A stretch of 27,500 nucleotides of DNA from Tubiluchus corallicola (GCA_030141605.1 JAQGDQ010000382.1:1-27500), one strand, 5' to 3'. Shown: positions 1 through 10,741, counted from the stretch's first letter. The notes: a model not told the origin generated them from the sequence alone. Numbers and translations are program-made.

Positions 1-473
1 GAGAAACTCCTTTCTTAATACATGTAACAGTCAAATTAAACAATTTTCAGCTCTGTGTTACTTGCTTTGGGTCTGATTCAAACAATAATTTAGCTTCATT
101 GCAAAATGCATTCAAATCATAAGCAGAAAAATCGACGCGAAAGAACGATATACATCATAACTGGGATAATTTTTTATAGCAGGTACAATTATCTCACATT
201 AATTGTTTGTAAAGGGAGTCAGCAAACTTCGTCATAACTAGTGACTTTAAGATAGACAGCTGTTTGACAAATTAGTAATTTGTTCGATTTTTTCGCGCTT
301 TTAATAATTTCTAGACTTTTGTATGCAGACACATGCAAGCATGCACGCACACACACGCACACACGCACGCACGCACGCACACACACACACACACACCGAG
401 CAAAATTCCTTGTCTGATGAAAGCTGGGCAAAGCATCCAACTAAAAGGACAAAATTTTTAGTGAAACAACTAA
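1..473 (+). repeat. Left arm of a ~1-kb inverted repeat (palindrome)
   Basis: This arm pairs base for base with 547-1021 read on the opposite strand. It includes an internal CA/CACG microsatellite at about 341-396. The only difference I see between the arms is one extra two-base CA unit in the right arm. Base 1 pairs with base 1021, so the arm may continue left of the window. No coding content is visible; the short open frames here are microsatellite translations such as HTHTRTHA. It is either a genuine inverted duplication or foldback structure, or an assembly or read fold-back artefact. Confidence 0.95.
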
Positions 474-546
474 ATCAAATAATTTTTTGTTGTAACCTAG
501 ATGAATTATCAAATAGCTCTGCACAGCTACAATAAATTTTTCTTCA
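474..546. other. Spacer (loop) of the inverted repeat
   Basis: These 73 bases separate the two arms. They are AT-rich and contain a weak internal inverted similarity (TAGCTCTGCAC followed by AGCTA). No gene is visible. Confidence 0.9.
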
Positions 547-1021
547 TTAGTTGTTTCACTAAAAATTTTGTCCTTTTAGTTGGATGCTTTGCCCAGCTTT
601 CATCAGACAAGGAATTTTGCTCGGTGTGTGTGTGTGTGTGTGTGCGTGCGTGCGTGCGTGTGTGCGTGTGTGTGCGTGCATGCTTGCATGTGTCTGCATA
701 CAAAAGTCTAGAAATTATTAAAAGCGCGAAAAAATCGAACAAATTACTAATTTGTCAAACAGCTGTCTATCTTAAAGTCACTAGTTATGACGAAGTTTGC
801 TGACTCCCTTTACAAACAATTAATGTGAGATAATTGTACCTGCTATAAAAAATTATCCCAGTTATGATGTATATCGTTCTTTCGCGTCGATTTTTCTGCT
901 TATGATTTGAATGCATTTTGCAATGAAGCTAAATTATTGTTTGAATCAGACCCAAAGCAAGTAACACAGAGCTGAAAATTGTTTAATTTGACTGTTACAT
1001 GTATTAAGAAAGGAGTTTCTC
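547..1021 (-). repeat. Right arm of the ~1-kb inverted repeat
   Basis: This is the reverse complement of 1-473. It includes the mirrored GT/GTGC microsatellite at about 625-685, with one more dinucleotide unit than the left arm. The similarity stops at the CAGTAAC that follows position 1021, or at least cannot be followed because the window begins at base 1. Confidence 0.95.
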
Positions 1022-2644
1022 AGTAACTTTTAAGTGAACGAGTATAAAAAATCGACAACACTTAGAAAAATGTACAGCAGCAATTATTGTTATGTTTGCA
1101 TATAGGTATCATAAGTATTTTTGAACTTCATAAAAGGAAAACAACTTTTATTAAAAGCTATAAAAAGTTAAAAGCACGTCGCAAACATTTGGATTGCAAC
1201 CTATAGTCATCATCATTGATAGATTAGATAAACAAATAATTAGTTTTAAAGTGGAACCTACAGTACAGAAATTCACTAATTATGTATTTACAAGGAAGAC
1301 AAATACCAGTGAATTAACAAACATGTAGAAAAGAATGGTGATACATAAAAGTATTGTTAGGTGTTTGTAAACAAAGTCAAAGGAATTAAACTACTTTGTA
1401 CATTAAGAGAAGGCTAGTTAGGTACATAGACAAACTTTCTTTTATTAATAAGTCCCAGCTATTCGTAATCTTGCTCACAATGCTGAAGTTATTAAAATCA
1501 GCTTTGCGATCACAGACATAAATATGAATCCTAGATTGAAGAGGATTTTTTAATTTTTTGCCAGTTGTAGAGGAAATATCCAGGTGTTCACATATGCTTA
1601 CTTTAAATTGTCTGGACGTTTTGCCATAATATGCTCAGACTTCCAAAGAACGTGATTCATTGCTTTTCGACAGAATATTTTAAAACAAAAGTGTTACAAA
1701 GAGTGTCAGAAAAAAGTGCTTTCTTCACTCATTTCATGGACCATCGTGAAAAACAGTAGCTTCAGGGGTTGTTGTTATATTAAACAAATGTTATAACAAT
1801 AAGAAACGCTATACTGAAGTGAATGACCATGGTGTACTATGGTGTGCTAGTGCGTTGTCACACATTGAACTATGGTTTGCTGTACAATGGAAAGCTTTTA
1901 AGAACAATAACACATAAACGTTACAGGCTAGATTTTCAAACAAATGCAGTTCCTATCAAACTGAAGGCTTGGTTACATTCTAAGTAAGTGCACAATTAAA
2001 AATATTCGAGTTTAAAGTTTCATGATATGATCATCACGAAGATAAAGTGCCCTTTAAAAGTGCCCTTTAATTTCGACCGTGAAGGATGGAAACTCCAGAA
2101 GAAGATTTAAGAAATTTTTTGATATTTAAAGGACACTTTGTCTATTTGTCGATTATGACCATCGCAAGTCTCAGAACAGCACTGTCTTATTTTCATGATA
2201 TGATTTTATTGCAATAATACAAAACTTAAGTAAAAAATACATCAAGTAATTTAGTACAAAAAAATCTGGATTTATTCTCATAACTTGTGCTGTGTAATTA
2301 CTACATTTGTTACGTTGCAGCAGTCTTACAGCTATTACTGGTTGGGTTTCTCATTACACTAAAATAACGTTCGTCCATTCCCCTAAGATATGAATGCGAA
2401 CTGGATTAGTTTTTTCAATGTTTCCTTGGATAACCAACATCTGATGAAGGACGGTTGGAACATCTTTCTCTTAAGTCTTTCGTAGTTAAACACGTAGAGG
2501 GAAACACTTCAACGATCTGAAAGTCGAAACAAAAGAATTAAATTTTACTGTCGTTAGAAATCATCATGCATCAATCGATTGCGAGCCTAAAATTTGAGCC
2601 ATTGTAAACCACGATGCTTGCAAACACACTTCAAACGTAGAATG
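1022..2644. other. AT-rich non-coding stretch, no gene seen
   Basis: No open frame with coding character and no recognisable domain is present on either strand. The one structure I can point to is the imperfect inverted repeat at 2028-2163, listed separately. Confidence 0.7.
2028..2163. repeat. Small imperfect inverted repeat, MITE-like
   Basis: The left side (2028-2056) carries AAAGTGCCCTTTAA, repeated directly just downstream. The right side (2126-2163) carries TTAAAGGACACTTT, its complement with one mismatch, and the similarity extends outward over ATGATCATC against GATTATGACCATC. About 135 bp with a loop of about 70 bp would fit a short foldback element. No convincing target duplication was found, so this is tentative. 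Confidence 0.4.
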
Positions 2645-2873
2645 TACCGGGTGGCGCAACTCAGTGGCAGTGTGCTAGTTTCCCCCACCCTGGAGGCCGC
2701 GGGTTCAACTTCAGGTCGAGAGTCATTCCAGTGACGTAAAAAATAGCACCGTTGGTTCGTCGACCAAGCACACGGTTTACCGATGTAACATGCGGGTAAT
2801 AATAATTGGGGCCACCTTGGAAACAAGTGTTGAGTTACACAAGGTGTTATCCCTGTACTATGTCTTATACGAT
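2645..2873 (+). mobile_element. tRNA-derived SINE
   Basis: A tRNA-like head carries an A-box-like CAACTCAGTGG at 2657-2667 and a B-box-like GGTTCAACTTC at 2702-2712. The spacing is the usual tRNA spacing, and the order is that of an RNA polymerase III internal promoter. A non-tRNA body of about 150 bp follows and runs straight into a long (ATT)n tail from 2874, the expected 3' end of many SINEs. I did not find clear flanking duplications. It is a retroposed copy, not a functional tRNA gene, because the acceptor and anticodon stems do not pair. Confidence 0.75.
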
Positions 2874-3745
<872 letters not shown>

Positions 3746-3749
3746 GACA

Positions 3750-3915
3750 AAATTTTACTGCCCATGTATTTGTTTATTAACTGTCATTGCAAATATATTG
3801 TAAATTATTTTATATTGTATTATATGGCTAGCATAAGTCATATGTGCCTGCTGCCATTTTTTGTAAAAATGTATTGTAATATTGTTCTTAAATAAAGTAA
3901 ATAAATAAAATTAAA
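3750..3915 (+). repeat. Dispersed repeat, retroposon 3'-end-like
   Basis: Bases 3750-3870 match the opposite strand of 19690-19845 closely. Shared landmarks include the sequence around TTTTACTGC, TTATTTTATATT, TTATATGG and TATGTGCCTGCTGCCATT. This copy ends in TTCTTAAATAAAGTAAATAAATAAAA, an A-rich tail typical of a non-LTR retroposon 3' terminus. No coding region remains. The family is not identified. Confidence 0.6.
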
Positions 3916-4309
3916 AATCAGAGCCAAATCTTAGGACAATTTCAACTTCTGTGTTTGTTAATGGAGTTGACAGGTTCCTTTTATGTTCTTGGTCGTTTTT
4001 AAGGGTTGCACATCTCAAGAACTTTGAAATAATCCATAAATTATATGTCACTACGATGCCTAGAATTCCTTTGTTAAAACTTCAAGGTTATGATATATGT
4101 AGTAACTTTACCTGTCAGCTCAACCTGCTGGACATAGAAACTTCATTGATATTCTTCTCACATCACAAGAGTGAATTGAACTTTCACTTTATTACTCCCT
4201 ATAGCGGCGTGCACGTAGGAAACATTTATTCTCCTAATAATTTACACAGTGGACGGATCAGAGCAGCTTTTGAGTCAACTCTTTACACAACTGGTGTACA
4301 AAGTTTGGG
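3915..4309 (+). CDS. Unrecognised open exon-like stretch
   Basis: One frame stays open for about 130 codons, which is long for this AT-rich DNA. It runs from a stop at 3912 to a TAA lying inside a GGGGTAAGT splice-donor-like site at 4310. There is no good ATG near the beginning; the first in-frame ATG is at about 4054. If real, this is therefore an internal exon, with GTTGACAG at about 3971 as a possible acceptor. The translated part around NFHFITPYSGVHVGNIYS and GRIRAAFESTLYTTGVQS looks protein-like, but I do not recognise a family. It could be a chance frame or an old exon. Low confidence. Confidence 0.25.
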
Positions 4310-4436
4310 GTAAGTGTCACAAAGGTTGCATAAAGTAATTTTTGTAATTTTAACTCTGCAACTAAATGAAGAAAAATTTAAAGCAGTGTTAAGGTTCATT
4401 ATGTAACAATTGCTCGTTATTATTTTGACACTGTAG

Positions 4437-4640
4437 CATTATGCAACAATCATTACGTAACAAAAGTGATGTGTTATGTAACAAATTAGTGCAAGGTTGG
4501 TTGTGGTCTGTGGACAGGTCTTGTCACGGTCAGGGTGACATTATGCAACAATCATTATGTAACAAAAGTGATGTGTTATGTAAGAAACTAATTCAAGGTT
4601 GGTTTGATCCGTAGATGGATCTCATCACGGTCTGGGTTTG
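4437..4640 (+). repeat. 102-bp tandem duplication
   Basis: Two head-to-tail copies start at 4437 and 4539, each opening with CATTATGCAACAATCATTA. They share AAAAGTGATGTGTTATGTAA and end in TCACGGTC. A decayed third fragment (TTCATTATGTAACAATTG) lies just upstream near 4396. The copies differ at several positions, so the duplication is not recent. Confidence 0.85.
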
Positions 4641-4682
4641 CTTTAATTATTGAACCAGTTTCCTTCAGTTCTATATATAGTC

Positions 4683-4778
4683 CTAGTCTTGAAGAAAATC
4701 CTCAAAATGTGTTTCTATAAAGTTCTGGGGCTTTTTTTCTAAGTGGACAACATGGCCAGTCTTATCAATTTCAATTAT
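4683..4778 (-). CDS. Possible last exon of an alpha/beta-hydrolase
   Basis: On the minus strand an acceptor with a strong pyrimidine tract (AGTTTTTTTCAG) precedes 31 codons and a TAG. The peptide contains IEIDKTGHVVHLEKKPQNF and ends in FEDFLQD. The pattern GH-x4-E-x-P/Q-x-F-x(n)-FL is what the C-terminus of alpha/beta-hydrolase-fold enzymes looks like, where the His of GH is the catalytic His. I did not find the preceding exons with the nucleophile (GxSxG) in 4800-6500, so this may be a genuine terminal exon with a distant upstream part, or a fragment. The frame is also open further upstream and begins with a hydrophobic stretch (MSSIQYLIFLFTFCAITW), so a 67-residue small secreted protein is an alternative reading. 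Confidence 0.4.
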   Translation of the reverse strand: MIEIDKTGHVVHLEKKPQNFIETHFEDFLQD

Positions 4779-4886
4779 CTGAAAAAAACTGTTGCCAGTT
4801 CGAAAGGGGTAGGAAACACAAAAAAATGATGGCCAAGTTATTGCGCAAAATGTAAATAAAAAAATTAAATATTGAATAGAGGACAT

Positions 4887-6448
4887 TTATTCTTGAGCAG
4901 TTATAATCTTTGTTGGATCCAAGTTGGATTTGAGTTGGATTCTTCAGCAGTCACTTTCATTTCAAAAATGGCCGCCACACAAAACGAATTTATGGTAATC
5001 ACGCAATTATATAACTCTTTTGCCTAAAGATTTATCATAAACACAAAAAAGGCTGTTGTTTTCAAGACAGCTTATAAGGTGGCTGTCGATAGCATGTAAG
5101 GGTCAAATCTGAGCTGTTACGTCAGATAGGATGATGTGTTGGTGTGAAAATGAAATTTTTTAAGGTCAGGGAATCCACGTCTGATGCTTAAAACACTTAT
5201 GACATAACCTATTTGGGATTTCAAGATGGTTGCCAAGAAAGCTACAGTCGCTGGTGTAATACATTAGCTATAATGAGAGAAGAAGAAGAATAATGAGAAT
5301 AATAATTACGTAGACTTTACGTAACTTTGCATTAGTCTATGCGTAGAGTGATTTACTAGCAGGATCTTACTTGGGGACAAGAAAAAATGAACTAGGTAAG
5401 ATTCTAGCCTAGTTGTTAAAATTGTTACTAGCACAACAGCTTCTGCTGCGAGGCGTTGACAAGCGTAAACAAATGCATTGTCTTGTACACTTAACCTTTA
5501 ACCTTTTAACGATCATCATCAATCGCCAGAACTATGAAAAAGCTTATTATTGTTATTCATATTGAACTGCAACAATACCAACAATATCATGTATGCATGT
5601 ATTACACCTTCAATGTGGTGCCTGACAAAGAAGCCAACAACGTTAGAGGAATTTGCTTTTTGCTTCTATAATAAATCTTTGGATGAAATAGTTAATATAA
5701 TTGCCTGATCGGCATAATTTAATCTTGTATGGCGGTCATTTTGAAAACGGCGGCCCATTTGAAGTACAGTGACAGAAATGGCAGAAATAGATTCTGTACA
5801 ACTACTCTGAAATAAATGTCACAATCGCCTCTTAATGTTAATTTTCTCAGAGTTTCTTTTGAATTGCATTTTTGCACAAAAACTTGGCGGCCATTTCGTT
5901 TTCTGCATTTTTGGGCATTTTTGGCTATTGTTTCAAGCTGAAAACAACCTTTTTTTCGGCTCAGCATTGTCAAGTCGACAAGACTGGCTAAGTCATCCAC
6001 TTTTAGAAAAAACTGCGTCTAGAGTTACACTTTTCTGAATATTCAACTAGGATAGATGAAACTTCTGTTCAAATAACTTGGTTCCAAGTTTAAGAGCAAA
6101 AATAAGAAACCTCAATTTTCCGATCGTAGTGTAAACAGTTTTTCTATGTAACTCTAGCTAAGTGCAATTAAAATCTCACTCGTCTATGTTTATCCCTACG
6201 TCTTGTCATTTTCCATTGTTTCATCTTTCTCACCACAGCTTCACACTCATTACCTTTCAGTACTTACCTTCATTACTCGCATAACCCTTCTGCACTCCCG
6301 TTATTCAATATTACCTGTTCAGCTCAGACCTACCATAATCGTTTGGCTATATCTTATCTATTATTCTCTTGATATTTCTATATTGTACATTTTTGGGTAA
6401 GACTAAGTCAACATTAAATAATAAACAAATAAACAATTTATGTTTCAG
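4887..6448. other. Non-coding stretch between the hydrolase-like exon and the GT25 gene
   Basis: No gene is recognised. ATGGCC/GGCGGCCAT-type motifs recur at about 4968, 5729-5755 and 5884-5894, within otherwise AT-rich sequence. A short + frame starting in a Kozak-like context at 4969 (MAATQNEF) closes after 19 codons. The part from 6190 to 6440 is pyrimidine-rich on + and ends in ATTAAATAATAAACAAATAAAC, which may be the A-rich tail of an old retroposon. Confidence 0.5.
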
Positions 6449-6508
6449 AAGATTCTTGAAGATATCGTGATATACAAACCGACAGAACAAACAGGGTAGA
6501 TATTTAAC
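6449..6508 (+). other. Probable 5' UTR exon start of the GT25 gene
   Basis: A good acceptor (TTTATGTTTCAG, AG at 6447-6448) stands 60 bases upstream of the GT25 ATG. No in-frame ATG lies between it and position 6509. The coding region itself is uninterrupted, so the message may have a single 5' UTR intron. The upstream non-coding exon was not located. Confidence 0.4.
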
Positions 6509-8272
6509 ATGGCAATCGCTAGATTCTGCTACATCTTACTCGCACTGCAGTTGATTGAGCGTGTAGAAAGTACAGAGGCAGCCGAAGCAGGAAAGAGCAG
6601 CTTTTCAGTTTGCAAAAGAGATAGCGATTACCCGCTGGTTATGTTACCAATCCTGGCCCGCAACAAAGCACACACACTACCATATTACTTGGGCTACATT
6701 GACGAGCTAAACTATCCCAAAAGCAAAATTGCATTGTGGATCAGAACTGATCATAATATCGACCAAACTTCCGAGGTTTTAACCGAATGGCTGAGTCATA
6801 CAGGAGACAAATACCACTCAGTCAACTTCAAAACCTTAAACGAGCCACATATGTTCCCTGATGAACAAAGTGCACTTTCTTGGTCAGAGTCGAGGTTTAA
6901 TCAAATTATCAATCTTCGCGAGGAAGCTTTGGTCACTGCTAGAAACATGCAAGCTGATTATATATTTTTTGCTGATTGTGACACTTTCATTGAAAACAAA
7001 AACACGCTCCACATGCTCATCAACTCTAGTAAAACAGTCGTTGCTCCCATGATGATATCATTATCTACTTGTTCAAATTATTGGTCAAGTCAAAATCCAG
7101 ACGGGTATTACAGAAGAGGCGAAAATTATCTACAAATTCTATGGAGAAAGAAGCTTGGTTGTTTTCCAGTACCAGTGGTCCACTCAGTCTTCCTCATTGA
7201 CCTCCAGAGAAACTCTTCAAGAGCCTTGACCTTCGATGATAAGAAAATGACTGGTTACAATAAAGCCCGTGATGATGTGCTTATATTTGCAGACTCTGCA
7301 CGACGTTCTGAAGTAGAAATGTTTGTGTGTAATCAGGAACAATTTGGAACACTCACTATTCCGTTGTCCGAGTCTCACACATTAGAGGACGACGTTGAAG
7401 CTTTCACAAACTTAAAAATGGGTTCAATCGCAAAATTTACAAATGATCATACAGGTTTTCAGCTAGCAAAGCTCAGATGTGCAAACAGACTTTTGAAGTC
7501 GAGATATGTATCTATCCCACAGCAGAAGAAAGACTATTTAGGTTTTGACAGGGTATTTGTCATTAATTTGAAAAGACGACCAGAGCGAAAAGAACGCATG
7601 TTGGCAATGTTTAATGAACTTGGTGTCGAAGTCGAAATTTTTGATGCCATTGACGGACTTCAAATAAACACATCTTGGCTTGCAGATAATAACATTACAC
7701 TACTTGAAGAAAAGAATGCAAAAGTTCACTATTTGAATGGACCAATCACAGTAGGTCACCTAGCAGCTGCGATTTCACACTATAGTATTTGGGCAGAAAT
7801 TGTACGAAGGCAATACGAGTCAGCACTTGTGTTCGAAGATGATGCACTCTTTGTTAATGACTACAGAAAGAAATTGACAGCTGCTATGAATCACGCAAAA
7901 CAACGTGAATGGGACTTGGTATTGTTTGGGGGCTATTACGTACATACTGATGTATGTCGTACAACACCTCTTGAAGACTCTGATTTGTTAGTGCGTCCGG
8001 GTTACAGCTGGTGGGCACTCAGCTATGCTCTTTCATTTAATGGTGCAACCAAACTAGTAAATGGAAGACTCCTGGAAAAGTTAACACACGTAGACTGGTA
8101 CTTACCTATAATGTATGACAATTTTCCCGACGAAAAGTTTAAAAGCAATTTCTCGCCAAGAAATGTGGTTGCTTTTGCAGTAAAGCAATGGCTTAATTAT
8201 CCAAGTCATCTTCTAACTGATGAAAAACAGACTGATACCCACGGCACTCCCGCAATAAATACACTCACCTGA
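6509..8272 (+). CDS. GT25-family procollagen galactosyltransferase-like protein (COLGALT/CERCAM type)
   Basis: A 587-residue protein in one uninterrupted frame. It starts with a short signal-peptide-like segment (MAIARFCYILLALQLI, residues 1-16). Residues 41-310 form the N-terminal GT-A-like domain: VMLPILARNKAHTLPYYLG at 44-62, NYPKSKIALWIRTDHN at 68-83, FFADCDTF with the DxD metal motif at 156-158, and GCFPVPVVHSVFLIDL at 217-232. Residues 348-570 form the GT25 domain proper: VFVINLKRRPERKERM at 349-364, ISHYSIW at 422-428, and the acidic VFEDDALF at 441-448. Known members transfer galactose to hydroxylysine of collagen in the ER lumen. Here the C-terminus (HGTPAINTLT) lacks the KDEL/RDEL-like ER retention signal of vertebrate members. 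Vertebrate homologues are about 600 residues but split into many exons, whereas this gene has none in its coding part. Which acceptor and sugar it uses cannot be told from sequence. Confidence 0.95.
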   Translation: MAIARFCYILLALQLIERVESTEAAEAGKSSFSVCKRDSDYPLVMLPILARNKAHTLPYYLGYIDELNYPKSKIALWIRTDHNIDQTSEVLTEWLSHTGDKYHSVNFKTLNEPHMFPDEQSALSWSESRFNQIINLREEALVTARNMQADYIFFADCDTFIENKNTLHMLINSSKTVVAPMMISLSTCSNYWSSQNPDGYYRRGENYLQILWRKKLGCFPVPVVHSVFLIDLQRNSSRALTFDDKKMTGYNKARDDVLIFADSARRSEVEMFVCNQEQFGTLTIPLSESHTLEDDVEAFTNLKMGSIAKFTNDHTGFQLAKLRCANRLLKSRYVSIPQQKKDYLGFDRVFVINLKRRPERKERMLAMFNELGVEVEIFDAIDGLQINTSWLADNNITLLEEKNAKVHYLNGPITVGHLAAAISHYSIWAEIVRRQYESALVFEDDALFVNDYRKKLTAAMNHAKQREWDLVLFGGYYVHTDVCRTTPLEDSDLLVRPGYSWWALSYALSFNGATKLVNGRLLEKLTHVDWYLPIMYDNFPDEKFKSNFSPRNVVAFAVKQWLNYPSHLLTDEKQTDTHGTPAINTLT

Positions 8273-8308
8273 TCTGCTTTCTCATTTTAAAACAGTCATC
8301 GTACAAAA

Positions 8309-8314
8309 AATAAA
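8309..8314 (+). terminator. Poly(A) signal of the GT25 gene
   Basis: An AATAAA hexamer lies 37 bases after the GT25 stop codon inside an A-rich stretch. A second AATAAA near 8505 could serve as a distal site. Confidence 0.6.
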
Positions 8315-9087
8315 AAAATCTATGCGTACCAAAATACTAACTATAATCATAGTATATTATTTTATTATAATTTTGTTATACTTATGAGAAGATTTTTTAG
8401 CCATCTAAAGGCAAAAACTATCTAAATGTAACAGTGACTACATGTGTATACATGTTTGGCATTATACAAATCTAAATTTGTTCTGAACTATTAATGCAGC
8501 ACAAATAAATATAAATAATATACATATCAACACATCGTATATATTAATTTATAACCTATATAACCGACGATGTTATATATAATGCATATGGTATGTTGTG
8601 GGTGGTGTGGTGAGGTGTGGTGTGGGTTATGTGGTGTGAGTGGTGTGGCAAGTGTGTATTTGTGTTTTTTGTGATTAATTAAATGAAGAGACGTAAAATT
8701 GAGCTAAGTGGATTTAACTAATCTAGTGCGGTGTTCTGTAGTTTTTCCGAGACTATGTTAATTAGTCAACATTGATTTTGTTTACTTATATGGCTTAATA
8801 AGTAAGCTTATATATGTGAGATTGCGTGTAACGTTAGACAACTAGGTATTATTTGTGCAGTTAATTTCAATGTCTTTGCTTAAGAGGATGCGGACAATTA
8901 ACTTCATTTTACTTTGTTTTTCCCATCACCAATTAGGTACATGATAATTTGTAAGTTGTAATCTGGTAATTGCGATTTCGCGCCATATTAATTATATTTG
9001 TACTAACATTACGGTTTATATTCTACTAGCTAAACCCCGCAGAGGAATTTAGCAATGCCAATACTGTGTGAAATGACAAACGTTAAT
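8315..9087. other. Intergenic stretch between convergent genes
   Basis: AT-rich DNA between the + strand GT25 gene and the - strand pentraxin-like gene, which converge here. It holds a degenerate (GTGGT)n tract at about 8590-8655 that is G-rich on +. No gene is seen. Confidence 0.6.
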
Positions 9088-9093
9088 TTTATT
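9088..9093 (-). terminator. Likely poly(A) signal of the pentraxin-like gene
   Basis: An AATAAA read on the minus strand lies about 270 bases after the stop codon at 9361-9363. An 85-codon minus-strand frame at 9049-9306 falls within the 3' UTR implied by this site and shows no recognisable domain. Confidence 0.45.
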
Positions 9094-9360
9094 CCTTACA
9101 CATAATGTGTGAACGAAAAAACATAAACCTCGAATTACACGACCGCCATTCGTGCTGATTTGGGTGTTTTGAAAAGGAGTAAGATCTCTTTCTAAAGAGC
9201 TACAAAACGTTCTCCAAGACCAAACTTTTCCACTGCTGTTGGGTAAAAATTTCGAAAAAATCCGTGTGTTCAAGTGTCCGGGAAAACGCTTATTGCGGCA
9301 GACCATGAACCTCCCTAGAAACCAAACTACGTCTTTTACACTGTACGCAAAATGCTCTGT

Positions 9361-9525
9361 CTAATCATGAATAGCTCCCATCACTCGCAATCTCGTTCCT
9401 AGGATCTGAGTTTTATAATTGGTTCCTCTTAGACGTCCAGAATTGAAAATTCTGCTAATGGAGCCGGGTGAGGCCCAGGCGATTGATTTCATATGTAGTT
9501 TGTCGCAGTTGGTTAGGTTCAGTGG
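9361..9525 (-). CDS. Pentraxin-like gene, exon 7 (C-terminal tail)
   Basis: 165 bases including TAG, after a strong acceptor (TTTTCTCAACAG) in phase 0, matching exon 6. It encodes LNLTNCDKLHMKSIAWASPG and ends in LRVMGAIHD. The tail is basic with one Cys (C259) and an N-x-T sequon. I do not recognise it. The exon is supported by the splice site, the matching phase and the downstream poly(A) signal. Confidence 0.65.
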   Translation of the reverse strand, partial: PLNLTNCDKLHMKSIAWASPGSISRIFNSGRLRGTNYKTQILGTRLRVMGAIHD

Positions 9526-10490
9526 CTGTTGAGAAAATAATGTATTATATAAATAAATCCAACCATAAATAAACATACCCTTTGGTTTAATAGTACTAGA
9601 TTGTTATTAATGATACTCGTGTTTTCAAATATGTTGGTTTAGTCGACAATTCATATACGAAATCAAAGTACAATTACTTGTGGTGTATTAGTAGCACTAT
9701 TTCCTAGTAACTGTGTAGTTCTTCTTAATTATACAGTGATTATGTCTAAAAGCCGGATTGGCAATTATTGGTTAGTACCTTTACATAACAGAAGTTGTCT
9801 TAATGGGGTGCCGATATAGATCGGGGTAAATAACTGCTTGTGGTGTGTTATAAAATACGTGCTTTATATGCTTATCAAAGGATCCAATTCGCCGAGAAAT
9901 AGAATTTTTTAATACTGGACCCCTAAAATGTGGCGCCCCTCAAAATATGGCGCCTTTGTATACAGTAAAGTTAGTCTATTGGTAAATACGCCCCTGTCTG
10001 CGTTCCCGATGGATAGAAAATAAGGAACTGTAATCGTGCATTTTCATCATACTCAATGCTAAATATGGAAACTTGTGCAGTCAGCAATGCAGTATCTCTT
10101 ACAAGAGAGTTCACTCACCTGACCTACAATGTCGCCGTGAAACTTTTCCCAACAAAAGATGTCGCCACAGTTGATACAGGATTTGGCCACATGAGATACT
10201 TCGTAAGGTGACAGAATCTTGCTCCACACGTTCAAATCACGAAACAAGGCATTCTCGTTATAAGCAAAGAATACATCTCCGACCGGGTAGTAATCATTCT
10301 CAAATATCAGTACTGTTCCGTCAAGCTTTGCGGGCAAATATTTCGCTTTAGTTTCACCCCCAGCCTGTAATAAATGTTCATCAAATTGACAAGTTATGTG
10401 TGTAATAACAAATAATGACCAGCAATGACCCAAACCATTACAACCATAATAAGTGGCGAATATTTTGATAACAACGGTATCATCACCATT

Positions 10491-10524
<34 letters not shown>

Positions 10525-10676
10525 TACAACAACAACAGCAGCAATATCATTATCAACATCATCATCATCATCAAATACAACGACAACAGCAGCAATATCA
10601 TTATCAAAATCATCATCATCACTGAGCCACATCGTAGTGACCATCATAATCGTCTCAGCATCACCATCTTTTAATC

Positions 10677-10741
<65 letters not shown>

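Noticed and set aside
2645-2725. A functional tRNA gene
   Set aside because: A- and B-box-like blocks are present, but the acceptor and anticodon stems do not pair and a SINE body follows.
4969-5025. Short + frame starting ATGGCCGCC (MAATQNEF) as a first exon
   Set aside because: The start context is good, but the frame closes after 19 codons. The GTAATC donor after it has no matching acceptor that I could find.
6861-7052. 63-codon + frame inside the GT25 gene
   Set aside because: It is an out-of-frame shadow of the GT25 coding sequence.
9049-9306. 85-codon minus-strand frame
   Set aside because: It lies in the inferred 3' UTR of the pentraxin-like gene and shows no domain.
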